Shown here: positions 42,847-51,753 of the stretch, in pieces
How positions within the stretch are numbered: the stretch's first letter is position 1
Layout of the letters: each line of letters starts with the position of its first letter
Source of the DNA: Acidobacteriota bacterium
GTDB taxonomy: Bacteria; Acidobacteriota; Vicinamibacteria; Vicinamibacterales; CAVVIG01
DNA length: 64,000 nt
Assembly: GCA_018268955.1 (NCBI GenBank)
Contig: JAFDVO010000010.1
Location: 1-64,000, forward strand
Reading direction: 5' to 3'
Program-made: the position numbers and the translations under genes
Notes under the pieces: model-generated
What the model was told of the DNA's origin: nothing
The model's database searches: none
What the model saw: only the letters and a program-made list of their open reading frames with translations

Positions 42847-44031
42847 ATGCGCGCGGATCCTCTTGCTTACCTCACTGCAGAACTCGACGCGCTCAAGGCG
42901 CAGGGCCTCTACCGCCACCTGCGAGTGCTCGAGGGGGAGCAGCGCGCGACCACCACCTTCGATCACCGGCAGGTGGTCAACCTCTCGTCGAACAACTACC
43001 TCGGACTGACCACGCACCCTCGCCTGCGTGCGGCGGCGATCAGCGCCATCGAGGAGTTCGGTGTGGGCTCAGGGTCTGTCCGAACGATCGCCGGAACGAT
43101 GGCCGTGCACATGGAGCTCGAACAGCGCCTCGCGGACTTCAAGAAGACGGAAGCGGCCGTGGTGTTCCAGAGCGGCTTCACGGCGAATGCGGGAACCGTC
43201 TCCTCCATCCTCTCGAAGGAAGACGTCGTCATCTCGGACGAACTGAATCACGCGAGCATCATCGATGGCTGCCGCCTGAGCCGCGCGACCATCAAGGTGT
43301 TCCCGCACAAGGATGTGGACGCCGCTCGTGCGGTCCTGAAGGGACTGCCCGGCTCCCAGCGCAAGCTACTGATCACCGACGGCGTCTTCAGCATGGACGG
43401 GGACCTCGGTCCCCTGCCGGAGCTGTGTGCGCTCGCCGAGGAGTTCGGCTGCATCATGATGGTCGACGATGCGCATGCGAGCGGAGTGTTCGGGGCGAAC
43501 GGTCGCGGCACGGTCGACCACTTCGGCATGCATGGCCGGGTCGACGTACAGGTCGGCACGCTTTCGAAGGCGATTGGCGCGCTGGGTGGGTACGTCGCCG
43601 GCTCGCGCGCGCTGATCGACTTCCTCTACCACCGCGCCCGGCCCTTCCTGTTCTCGACCTCGCATCCTCCCGCGGTGGCCGCCACCTGCATTGCTGCGCT
43701 CGACGTGCTGTTGACCGAGCCCGAGATCATCGATCGCCTCTGGGAGAACACGCGCTTCTTCAAGGAGGGACTGCACGCGCTCGGGTTCGATACCGGCGCC
43801 AGCGACAGCCCGATCACACCCGTGATTGTGGGGGACGGCGCGCTCGCCATGCGGCTGTCGGATCGCCTGTTCGCCGAGGGCGTCTTCGCGCAGGGCATTG
43901 CGTTCCCCACCGTCGCCCGGGACAAGGCTCGCGTCCGTACGATCGTCACTGCCACCCACACGCGGGATGAGCTCCAGTTCGCACTCGACACGTTCAGGAC
44001 GGTCGGACTGGAGTTGGGAATCATTCACTGA
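42847..44031 (+). CDS. kbl: Glycine C-acetyltransferase (2-amino-3-ketobutyrate CoA ligase)
   Basis: A 394-residue alpha-oxoamine synthase. The start at 42847 has GGAGG about 11 bp upstream. PLP features are SSNNYLGLTTHPRL, GVGSGSVRTIAGTMAVHMEL, DELNHASIIDGCRLS (His stacking on PLP), VDDAHASGVFG (Asp/His) and VGTLSKAIGALGGY (Lys). The family joins acyl-CoA and an amino acid. The close RTIAGTMAVHMELE resembles Kbl, which splits 2-amino-3-ketobutyrate with CoA into glycine and acetyl-CoA; BioF or SPT-like roles cannot be excluded. No tdh or bio gene lies beside it. The M1 peptidase starts on its stop codon (TGATG). Confidence 0.88.
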   Translation: MRADPLAYLTAELDALKAQGLYRHLRVLEGEQRATTTFDHRQVVNLSSNNYLGLTTHPRLRAAAISAIEEFGVGSGSVRTIAGTMAVHMELEQRLADFKKTEAAVVFQSGFTANAGTVSSILSKEDVVISDELNHASIIDGCRLSRATIKVFPHKDVDAARAVLKGLPGSQRKLLITDGVFSMDGDLGPLPELCALAEEFGCIMMVDDAHASGVFGANGRGTVDHFGMHGRVDVQVGTLSKAIGALGGYVAGSRALIDFLYHRARPFLFSTSHPPAVAATCIAALDVLLTEPEIIDRLWENTRFFKEGLHALGFDTGASDSPITPVIVGDGALAMRLSDRLFAEGVFAQGIAFPTVARDKARVRTIVTATHTRDELQFALDTFRTVGLELGIIH

Positions 44032-46811
44032 TGCGCATGTCCGGAGCGCTCGGCGGCTGCCTCATTGCGGCGGTACTCGTCGCAGCGTGCCCCGCTGTGC
44101 TCCGGGCGCAGGCCCCGGTCCAGCAGGCTTCGCCTGCGCCAGGCGACCAGCCGGACGACGACACGACGCTGCAGGCATTCGTGCGGACCCTCGAGCCGAT
44201 CGTGCTCGCTGCGGATGCGGACGGGTACGTCGCCCTGCAAGGACCGCTCGGCAACCGCGACGAGGCCCTCGCCTTCGCCGAGGCGGAACTCGCCCCTGGC
44301 GCCACGCGCGTGGTCGTCCAGCAACGGGAGCGTTCCACCCTGACGCTGAGCGGGATTCCGGGCAACGTGGAGGCGCTCACCGTCGACGCGTTCATCGAAT
44401 TCGGCAATCGCGCGCGGGTGGCAACCTGGCAGCTGTTCCTCCGGCGATCGGGCGACTCATGGGCAATCATCCGGCAGCAGGTCGTCTCGTCGGTCGACAA
44501 CCTGTTCCGGCTGACACTCAACGACACGAGGCAGTTCGACGTCCGCAACCTCTCCATCACCGCGGAGGACCTGCAGCTGACCATGGCGGAGGGGACCGCG
44601 TTCTCGATCGACACCGAGCGCGGCGTAACCGGTCTCGTGCTGATCGGGCGCGGCCAGATGCGTTTTTCGCCAGCGCCCGATACCGAACGCGGACAGGTTC
44701 GCATCTTCGCCGGCTCCGACGTCCTCGACACGCCGTTCGAGGCCGCGTTCGTCCGCGTCGGCACTCCGGAGACGCACTACGACGACAGCGCGCTCACCGA
44801 GAGGCCCGTTGATGCGCGGACCCTCAAGCGCGCGCAGCAGGTGTTCGCGGACGAATCGCCGAAGTCATTCGCGGTCGACCTCGCGGACCTGACGCGCGAG
44901 GCCTGGACACTCCTGCCTGGTCCGGACGACTTCCTGGCCGAGATCCGCACCAAGCGCTTCGAGACGCTGACATACGCACGTTCCGCGTCCGAACCGGAGG
45001 ACGTCTCGCTGTTCGAACGGCGGCGCAAGCGCAACATCGCGCTGTACGCATCGAAGGAGAAGCTCGAGACGCGCGGCCGGTTCTACAACGAGGACGACCT
45101 CGCGCAGTACGACGTCCTCGATTACGACATCGACATCACCTCGATTCCGCAGCGGCAATGGATCGAAGGGCGGACGAAGATGCGGCTGAAGGCACGCGCG
45201 GCCGGCCTCGGGCAGCTCACGATCAGGCTCGCCGACACGCTCACCGTCCGGTCGCTGACCAGCGACAAGTTCGGTCGGCTGTTCTACCTGCGGGTCACCA
45301 ACCAGAACACCCTGCTCATCAACCTGCCCACGCTGCTCGATGAGCACGAAGCGGTGACGCTGACGGTCTCCTACGCCGGGCGGCTCGAGCCGCAGGCGCC
45401 GGATCGCGAGACACTGGGGCTGGCCCAGGACGAAGGAGGGTTCGGCCAGAGGAGCGGGCTGGAGACGCTCCCCGACGACATCACGGCCCCCAAGGCGGAG
45501 CCGAGCTTCCTCTACAGCAACCGAAGCTTCTGGTATCCGCAGTCGACGATCTCCGACTACGCGACGGCGCACATCCGCATCAGCGTGCCGATCGCGTACG
45601 GATGCGTCGCCTCGGGTGAGCCATCAGGGCCGCCACAGGTGCAGCTGGGCAGGGACCCGGTGAACGCGCGCCATGTTTACGTCTTCGACGCGAAGCGGCC
45701 GGCGCGCTACTTATCGTTCATCGTGTCCCGCTTCATTCCATCGGATCAGCAGGAGGTCACCTTCGACCGGCCGGATGCGCCTGCGCCACCGGGCGATCCG
45801 TCGACGGCCGCGTCAGACGCGGACCCGTTTCCGTCGATTCGGCTGACGGCCCAGACCAATCCGAGGCAGACGCGCGACGGGAAGCAGGTGCTGACACGCG
45901 CGGCGAGCGTCGTGAAGTTCTACCAGTCCCTCGTCGGCGATGCGCCTTACCCGAGCTTCACCATCGCACTGGTGGAGAACCTCACGCCTGGAGGGCACAG
46001 CCCGCCCTACTTCGCGCAGCTGAACCAGCCGCTGCCCAACAGCCCGCTGGTCTGGCGAAACGACCCGGCCGCCTTCGAGAACTATCCCGAGTTCTTCATG
46101 GCCCACGAGGTGGCCCACCAGTGGTGGGGCCATGGTGTCGGCTGGCAGAACTATCACGAACAGTGGATCAGCGAAGGGTTCGCGCAGTACTTCGCGGCCC
46201 TCTACGCAAACGAAAACCGCGGGCCCGATGTCTTCCTCAACGTGCTGCGCCGGATGCGGCGATGGGCGATGAACGAATCCAGCCAGGGCCCCGTGTCGCT
46301 CGGCTATCGCGTGGGTCACATCCGCAACGACGGTCGAGCGTTCCGCGCGATTGTCTACAACAAGGGGGCGATGGCCCTTCACATGCTGCGGCAGCTCGTG
46401 GGAGACGAGGCGTTTTTCCGCGGACTTCGGCAGTTCTACCTGGGCTCGCGATTCCGCAAGGTCGGGACGGAGGACTTCCGGCTGGCCATGGAGCAGGCCT
46501 CCGACCGCAAGCTCGGCCGCTTCTTCGAACGCTGGATCTTCGGCACCGCACTGCCCCAGCTCACGTTCAGTTATCGCAGCGAGTCGACGACGGCCGGGGG
46601 CGTGGCGGTGCTGCGGTTCGAGCAGAGCGGGGAGCTGTTCGACCTGCCGGTGCTGGTCACCCTCACCTGGGCCGACGGCAAGACCCGCGATGTGCTGGTG
46701 CCGGTCACGGACCGCGTCACCGAAATGCGCGTCCCCATCGACGGCCCGCTCCGGTCTGCGACCGTCAGCCGCCGGGACGTCTCGCTGGCCGAGATCCGGC
46801 AGGCCAGGTAG
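44031..46811 (+). CDS. M1-family metallopeptidase lacking the GAMEN motif
   Basis: A 926-residue secreted protein coupled to kbl by a TGATG overlap. A signal peptide covers about residues 1-27. Residues 40-330 are a family-specific N-terminal part. An aminopeptidase N-like beta domain then begins near YDVLDYDIDITSIPQRQWIE. The zinc site is HEVAHQWWGH (His692, Glu693, His696) with WISEGFAQYFAALYANE giving the third ligand. Instead of the usual GAMEN substrate loop, the corresponding position reads GGHSPPYFAQL (654-664). A late Tyr-containing segment (NKGAMALHMLRQL) fits the transition-state site. Activity is likely, but specificity should differ from standard M1 aminopeptidases. Confidence 0.88.
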   Translation: MRMSGALGGCLIAAVLVAACPAVLRAQAPVQQASPAPGDQPDDDTTLQAFVRTLEPIVLAADADGYVALQGPLGNRDEALAFAEAELAPGATRVVVQQRERSTLTLSGIPGNVEALTVDAFIEFGNRARVATWQLFLRRSGDSWAIIRQQVVSSVDNLFRLTLNDTRQFDVRNLSITAEDLQLTMAEGTAFSIDTERGVTGLVLIGRGQMRFSPAPDTERGQVRIFAGSDVLDTPFEAAFVRVGTPETHYDDSALTERPVDARTLKRAQQVFADESPKSFAVDLADLTREAWTLLPGPDDFLAEIRTKRFETLTYARSASEPEDVSLFERRRKRNIALYASKEKLETRGRFYNEDDLAQYDVLDYDIDITSIPQRQWIEGRTKMRLKARAAGLGQLTIRLADTLTVRSLTSDKFGRLFYLRVTNQNTLLINLPTLLDEHEAVTLTVSYAGRLEPQAPDRETLGLAQDEGGFGQRSGLETLPDDITAPKAEPSFLYSNRSFWYPQSTISDYATAHIRISVPIAYGCVASGEPSGPPQVQLGRDPVNARHVYVFDAKRPARYLSFIVSRFIPSDQQEVTFDRPDAPAPPGDPSTAASDADPFPSIRLTAQTNPRQTRDGKQVLTRAASVVKFYQSLVGDAPYPSFTIALVENLTPGGHSPPYFAQLNQPLPNSPLVWRNDPAAFENYPEFFMAHEVAHQWWGHGVGWQNYHEQWISEGFAQYFAALYANENRGPDVFLNVLRRMRRWAMNESSQGPVSLGYRVGHIRNDGRAFRAIVYNKGAMALHMLRQLVGDEAFFRGLRQFYLGSRFRKVGTEDFRLAMEQASDRKLGRFFERWIFGTALPQLTFSYRSESTTAGGVAVLRFEQSGELFDLPVLVTLTWADGKTRDVLVPVTDRVTEMRVPIDGPLRSATVSRRDVSLAEIRQAR

Positions 46812-46832
46812 GCCCCGGGTCGTCGGATTGGA

Positions 46833-46838
46833 TAGAAT
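46833..46838 (+). promoter_or_regulatory. -10 element shortly before nuoG
   Basis: TAGAAT lies 9 bp before the ATG at 46848. No Shine-Dalgarno is present in the AT-rich leader CAGTAACTT. The message would have a leader of only a few bases. Confidence 0.5.
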
Positions 46839-46847
46839 CAGTAACTT

Positions 46848-48659
46848 ATGGAATCCGTCACGCTGACGATCGACGGCCGCCAGGTCACCGTCGAAAAGGG
46901 GAAGACCGTCCTTCAGGCTGCGATCGAGGCCGGCATCTCGATCCCGTACTACTGCTATCACCCCGGCATCGGCATCGAAGGCTCCTGCCGCGTCTGCATC
47001 GTCAAGGTCGAGAAGATGGGCAAGCTGCAGACCTCCTGCTCGACGGTGGCGACCGAGGGGATGGTGGTGCACACGCGCAGCGAGGATGTCGTGGCCGCGC
47101 GGGCCGGCGTGTTCGAACTCCTGCTGGTCAATCACCCGCTCGATTGCCCCGTGTGCGACAAGGGTGGCGAGTGTCCACTCCAGGATTACGCCTACACCTT
47201 CGGGCCAGACCAGAGCCGGATGGAGTTCCCGCGCCGCGTCTTCGACGGCGAGGGGGTGAAGGGCGACGTGGACTTCGGCCCGACGCTGATGCTGAATCGG
47301 CAGCGCTGCATCCTCTGCACGCGCTGCATCAGGTTCATGGAAGAGGTCGAGGGCGACGCGCAGATTGGCGTGGTCAACCGGGGCTACGGCAGCGAAATCG
47401 CCACCTTCCGTGACGAGGGGGTCCACTCGCTGATCTCGGGCAACCTCATGGACGTCTGCCCGGTGGGCGCCATCACCACCAAGCAGTACCGCTTCAAGTC
47501 GCGTCCCTGGGACAACCCGAACGTCGCCGACACGATCTGCACGATGTGCTCGAAGGGGTGCAACACCAACGCGTGGATCAAGGCCAAGCCGGAATGGGCG
47601 AAGGGGTCACGGCTCATCCGGATGACGCCGCGCTACAACCCCGACGTCAACGGCTACTGGATGTGTGATATCGGTCGCTTCGACTTCGGCTGGATCGAGA
47701 GCGAGAACCGCCTCCACAAGCCGCTGATCCGCAGCAACACCGGCACCCTCGAGCCCGCGTCGTACCGCGACGTGGTGGCCAAGGTCGCCGACCGCCTTTC
47801 GGCAGCCGGTACCTCCGGGAAGGGCGACGTCCGCTTCCTGCTGTCCGCACACGCCTCGCACGAAGAGTTCTTCCTGTTCCGCCGGCTCACCGAGGAACTG
47901 CTCGGCAGCGACGGACCGAAGGCTGTCGCGGTCGGCTGGCGCGTCACACCAAAGCAGCAGCCTGCACGCACCAAGTTCAAGGTGCCCGCGGTGGATGCCC
48001 CGAACGTGAACGGTGCACGGATCTTCGGGTTCGTGCCTGGTTCGGTCGGTTACGACCAGGGTGCGGCGGACCTCTCAGCGCTTCGCGCCGCCGTCGAGGC
48101 CGGCAAGGTCGCCGCGCTCTACGTGTTCGACCCCGGGCCGGACACCCTGGGCGATACGTCCTGGATTGTGGCCGCCCGCGAATCCGGCAAGCTGCCCCTG
48201 CTCGTCGTTCAGGGGGTGGTCATGACCGACCTCGTCCGGGCGGCGGACTTCGTCCTGCCCGGCGCATCCTTCGTGGAGAAAGATGCGGCGTACACGAACG
48301 ACAAGGGCGTGCTGCAGGGCACGTCGAAGGCGGTCAAGGCGCCTGGCGATGCGATGGAAGACTGGCAGGTGGTCGTCAACCTCGCGGCAGCGCTCGGCGT
48401 CACCTTTGATTACACGGCCAGCGCGCACGTCCGCGCCGACATCGCGGCCCGCCTGAGCGGAGTTCAGGCGCTCGACACGCTGCCCGGGCTCGCCTTCCAG
48501 CGACCGATGTCAGCCAGCACGTGGCTGGAAGCGTCTAATCCGTCGGAGCGCTGGAAGTGGGAGTTCCTCTACCAGGACCTGCCGCCGATCAAGGGATCCG
48601 TCGACACGTCGTCGCTGCCGACGCCTCCGGGCGTCATCCGTCTCAACGAAGTGAAGTAG
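46848..48659 (+). CDS. nuoG: NADH-quinone oxidoreductase subunit G
   Basis: A 603-residue iron-sulphur subunit of the complex I peripheral arm. Residues 1-80 are a [2Fe-2S] ferredoxin domain (YYCYHPGIGIEGSCRVCIV, then TSCSTVA). The His/Cys cluster is in NHPLDCPVCDKGGECPLQDYAY. A [4Fe-4S] site is in RCILCTRCIRFMEE, with CPVGAIT. Residues about 220-270 have the Mo-oxidoreductase-type cluster TICTMCSKGCNTNAW. The C-terminal part keeps the fold without Mo ligands. It is shorter than the 908-residue E. coli NuoG, as in many bacteria. Remarkably, no other nuo genes lie beside it. Its electron partner must be encoded elsewhere. Confidence 0.9.
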   Translation: MESVTLTIDGRQVTVEKGKTVLQAAIEAGISIPYYCYHPGIGIEGSCRVCIVKVEKMGKLQTSCSTVATEGMVVHTRSEDVVAARAGVFELLLVNHPLDCPVCDKGGECPLQDYAYTFGPDQSRMEFPRRVFDGEGVKGDVDFGPTLMLNRQRCILCTRCIRFMEEVEGDAQIGVVNRGYGSEIATFRDEGVHSLISGNLMDVCPVGAITTKQYRFKSRPWDNPNVADTICTMCSKGCNTNAWIKAKPEWAKGSRLIRMTPRYNPDVNGYWMCDIGRFDFGWIESENRLHKPLIRSNTGTLEPASYRDVVAKVADRLSAAGTSGKGDVRFLLSAHASHEEFFLFRRLTEELLGSDGPKAVAVGWRVTPKQQPARTKFKVPAVDAPNVNGARIFGFVPGSVGYDQGAADLSALRAAVEAGKVAALYVFDPGPDTLGDTSWIVAARESGKLPLLVVQGVVMTDLVRAADFVLPGASFVEKDAAYTNDKGVLQGTSKAVKAPGDAMEDWQVVVNLAAALGVTFDYTASAHVRADIAARLSGVQALDTLPGLAFQRPMSASTWLEASNPSERWKWEFLYQDLPPIKGSVDTSSLPTPPGVIRLNEVK

Positions 48660-48688
48660 TACGCCGCCTTTCGGCGTCCTGCGCGACC

Positions 48689-48714
48689 AGGGCCGGGTCC
48701 GTCGACCCGGCCCT
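48689..48714 (+). terminator. GC-rich hairpin after nuoG
   Basis: AGGGCCGGGTC (48689-48699), loop CGTC, and GACCCGGCCCT (48704-48714) form a perfect 11-bp stem 30 bp after the nuoG stop. Downstream is only CATTGTC, a weak T tract. It probably still ends or attenuates the nuoG transcript; the dsbD start follows at once. Confidence 0.65.
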
Positions 48715-48728
48715 CATTGTCTGAGGCC

Positions 48729-50474
48729 ATGCGTCATACCGCGCGACTTGCCGCCTTTGCCGTGCTGTTCCTGACAGCCGGCCTCTTCGCCCAGCGTGGC
48801 CCCGCCAAGGCTGAGCTCACCCCCATCGTCGAGCACGAGACGGTCGCGCCAGGCTCCGAGCTCCGCGTCGCCCTCCAGGTCCAGCTGCCTGAGGGCTACC
48901 ACATGAACTCGAACAGGCCACGGGACCCGATGCTCATCCCCGTCGTGCTGACGGTGCCGTCACCGGATCAACCGCTCCCTGCCGGGATCTCCGTCAAGGA
49001 AATCGTCTTCCCGACACCAACCGACCTGCAGCAGCGTGGCGCCGACCAGCCGCTGTCGGTGTTCGAGCGCGAGTTCGCCATCGGGGTTGTGCTGAAGGTC
49101 GACCCGAGCGCCGCGCCCGGGACGATCACGATCCCCGCTCGCCTGCGGTATCAGGCGTGCGACGAAACGATGTGCTACATCCCGACGCGCGCTGAAACCG
49201 GTTGGGAAGTGACGGTTGGCAGTGCGGCATCGGCGGCGCTGCACGCGGACGTCTTCGGCGCCATCAAGTTCGGCAGCGGCGACGCACCGGGCGGCGCGGC
49301 GCCGACGACAACAGGTGCAGCCGCCGCCCCGGGGCCCGCCGCCTCGTCGGGTGACGAAATCGCGGCCCTTGGCAGCTTCGAGGAACAGGGCACCACGTTC
49401 GGCTACCTGCCGGCCGCTGATTTCCTGACCTTCATCCACAACGCCGAGACCGGCGTGCGCGAGAAGGGGATGCTCGAGGGACGAGGGCCGTTGATGATCC
49501 TGCTGCTCGTGCTCGTCGGCGGCCTCGCGCTGAACCTGACCCCGTGCGTGCTGCCGATGATCCCCATCAACCTGGCGATCATCGGTGCGGGCGCCCAGGC
49601 CGGGTCACGCAAGCGTGGGTTCCTGCTGGGGCTCGCCTACGGCGCGGCCATGGCCCTCGTGTACGGCGTGCTCGGGCTCGTCGTGGTGCTGACGGCGAGT
49701 TCGTTCGGCACCATCAACGCGTCTCCGTGGTTCAACCTCGGGATCGCGGTGCTGTTCGTGGTCCTCGGCCTCGCCATGTTCGACGTCGTCAACATCGACT
49801 TCTCCCGCTTCTCGTCGAGCGTGAAGACCGCAGGCAGCCAGGGCTCGATGGTGCTGGCGTTCTCGATGGGGGCGATTGCCGCGTTGCTGGCGGGCGCCTG
49901 CGTCGCGCCTGTCGTGATTCAGGTCGTGCTGTTCTCGAGCAACCTCTACGCGGCCGGGACGACTGCCGCGCTGGCGTTGCCATTCGTGCTGGGGATCGGC
50001 ATGGCGATTCCGTGGCCGATCGCGGGCGCGGGCCTTGCGGCCCTGCCAAAGCCGGGCGCCTGGATGAACCGCATCAAGCAGGCGTTCGGCGTCATCATCA
50101 TCGGGACCGCGCTCTATTACGGGTACGAAGCCTACAGCCTGTTCTCGAGCCGCTGGGTCAACGCCGAGGAAGTCGCCTCGAGCGTGCAGGAGAAGCTGAA
50201 GGCCGGCTGGCAGCCGTCACTCGTCGACGGGCTGGCGCAGGCTCGGCGCGAGAACAAGCCGGTGCTGATCGACATGTGGGCAACGTGGTGCAAGAACTGC
50301 TTGGTCATGGACAAGACCACGCTGGAGGACCCGGCAGTCACCGCCGCTCTCGCCGGTTACGTGAAGATCAAGTATCAGGCGGAGGATCCCGACGACCCGC
50401 GCGTCGCGAAGGTCATGCAGTACATGAAGACCTCCGGGCTGCCGACGTACGTGATCATGAAGCCGAAGCCTTAG
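48729..50474 (+). CDS. dsbD: Thiol:disulfide interchange protein DsbD
   Basis: A 581-residue membrane protein that carries reductant from cytosolic thioredoxin to periplasmic disulfides. The start at 48729 has GAGG close upstream, and a signal peptide follows (LAAFAVLFLTAGLFAQ). Residues about 25-165 are the N-terminal immunoglobulin-like domain with the active Cys pair in YQACDETMCYIP. A linker rich in Ala and Pro follows. About eight membrane segments span residues 255-475, with the two redox Cys in LTPCVLPMIPINLAI and GACVAPVV. Residues about 490-581 are a thioredoxin domain with WCKNC. It may serve cytochrome c maturation, matching the several c-type cytochromes here. Confidence 0.93.
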   Translation: MRHTARLAAFAVLFLTAGLFAQRGPAKAELTPIVEHETVAPGSELRVALQVQLPEGYHMNSNRPRDPMLIPVVLTVPSPDQPLPAGISVKEIVFPTPTDLQQRGADQPLSVFEREFAIGVVLKVDPSAAPGTITIPARLRYQACDETMCYIPTRAETGWEVTVGSAASAALHADVFGAIKFGSGDAPGGAAPTTTGAAAAPGPAASSGDEIAALGSFEEQGTTFGYLPAADFLTFIHNAETGVREKGMLEGRGPLMILLLVLVGGLALNLTPCVLPMIPINLAIIGAGAQAGSRKRGFLLGLAYGAAMALVYGVLGLVVVLTASSFGTINASPWFNLGIAVLFVVLGLAMFDVVNIDFSRFSSSVKTAGSQGSMVLAFSMGAIAALLAGACVAPVVIQVVLFSSNLYAAGTTAALALPFVLGIGMAIPWPIAGAGLAALPKPGAWMNRIKQAFGVIIIGTALYYGYEAYSLFSSRWVNAEEVASSVQEKLKAGWQPSLVDGLAQARRENKPVLIDMWATWCKNCLVMDKTTLEDPAVTAALAGYVKIKYQAEDPDDPRVAKVMQYMKTSGLPTYVIMKPKP

Positions 50475-50510
50475 GGGAAACACTGAGGCTTCGGGCTCCG
50501 GGCTTCAGCA

Positions 50511-50546
50511 AATTCACCAACTCACCAACTCGCCAATTCGCCAACT
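50511..50546. repeat. 8-bp tandem repeat (AACTCACC)n after dsbD
   Basis: Four units of AAYTCRCC (50511-50542) plus AACT lie just upstream of the stop of the convergent outer-membrane gene. The same octamer in inverted orientation makes up the tract at 54375-54407. Confidence 0.8.
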
Positions 50547-50549
50547 GCT

Positions 50550-51608
50550 CTAAAACTTCCCGGTCTGCCGCAGCGCAGCGGCCAGATCGTACGCGAGCAC
50601 GGCGTCGAATCGTGTCTTGTTCGACAGGGTATATGGCGCGTCGAGGGCCCGTGTGACGAAGAAGGACGCGGTGAGCGGACCGTGGATCGGCACGTTCGCC
50701 ACCGCATAGAAGCGGCGCCCGCGCTGGATCCGGTCGGCGTTCAGGCCGCCGTAGTGTTCGTCGATCGTCGCGTAGCCGCCCTGCGCCCGCACCCACCTGG
50801 TGATCGGCCGCTCCACCGTCACGGCAAAACCAGCCGCTGAATCAGGATCGGTCGTCCTGACGTACTGCTCGTAGCGCAGCGCGGAAATCGGGGCGGTCGG
50901 CTTGAATCGCATCGACACGGCGCCTCGGAAAGTATCGCGAGAGGCGTGCCGCGTGTAGTCAACGGAGGCCGCGACCATCGACGTCAGGTGCTTGCCCACC
51001 AGCACCTGCGTGTAGTTGGTGTGGTCGAGATCGTCCCAACGTTTCCAGAGGTTCGGCGTGCCTGTGGAGGCGATCGTACCGTGGGTCAGGGACAGGTCGT
51101 CGAAGTACAGCGTCTTCGGACGCCGCAGGCTCAGCCGTCCTCCGGTCACCCAGCCGTCGTCATCGTAGGTGGTGTACTCCGTGTGCTCGCCGCGGTTCGG
51201 ATACAGGCTGCCCACCTGCGCCTCGATGCCGGGCAGGGGGGTGGCGTCGAAGAAGAACTGACGCATGTAGTGGCTCTTGCCGTCGAAGGTGCCGGTGCCC
51301 GGACCGAGGTTGTTCCAGGACGCGATGTACTGGGTCCCGGTGAACAGGCCGACGTTCAGCGTGTACCGCTTCTTCGCGTCCACGTTGACGCGGAAGCGTA
51401 CCTGCTCGCGATACTGCATGTGGTTCGAGGTGGTGACATCAGCGCTGTTCCTGATGAACCGGTAGCGGGTGCTGAGGACGAGCTGCTGGAATTCGAACCA
51501 GCGTCGGATCGCCGGCTCCGGCGCTCGTGGCGCGGGTTGCGCGGATTGCGCAGCGGCTGAGGTGATCGACGCAAACAGCAGGGCAACGGTCAGGACGGGT
51601 CGATGCAT
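50550..51608 (-). CDS. Outer-membrane porin-like protein
   Basis: A 352-residue protein with signal peptide (VLTVALLFASITSAAAQ). The mature part alternates amphipathic strands and turns: QYREQVRFRVNVDAKKRYTL, FFFDATPLPGIEAQVGSLYP, GRLSLRRPKTLYFDDLSL and AGFAVTVERPITRWVRAQGG. The last residue is Phe, the usual signal for the Bam machinery. A 14-18-stranded porin is likely. Substrate unknown. TAGGAT lies 6 bp before the ATG without a Shine-Dalgarno, so the message looks leaderless. Confidence 0.78.
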   Translation of the reverse strand: MHRPVLTVALLFASITSAAAQSAQPAPRAPEPAIRRWFEFQQLVLSTRYRFIRNSADVTTSNHMQYREQVRFRVNVDAKKRYTLNVGLFTGTQYIASWNNLGPGTGTFDGKSHYMRQFFFDATPLPGIEAQVGSLYPNRGEHTEYTTYDDDGWVTGGRLSLRRPKTLYFDDLSLTHGTIASTGTPNLWKRWDDLDHTNYTQVLVGKHLTSMVAASVDYTRHASRDTFRGAVSMRFKPTAPISALRYEQYVRTTDPDSAAGFAVTVERPITRWVRAQGGYATIDEHYGGLNADRIQRGRRFYAVANVPIHGPLTASFFVTRALDAPYTLSNKTRFDAVLAYDLAAALRQTGKF

Positions 51609-51753
51609 CGCGTAATCCTACTCGATGGAAGTAAGCAATCCAGGTGATGTCGAAGACGTCGCACGCGGTGCGAATGCTGCGTGCGCGAGCGGCGCACAAG
51701 AACGAATTGGCACCGTTCGTTCCGTGGTACTCTGAGCGCCCTAGAGGTTCACG

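Noticed and set aside
45813-47426. 537-codon minus-strand open frame across the M1 peptidase and nuoG
   Set aside because: It runs antisense across two clearly coding genes and their intergenic gap; no start signal or domain is visible.
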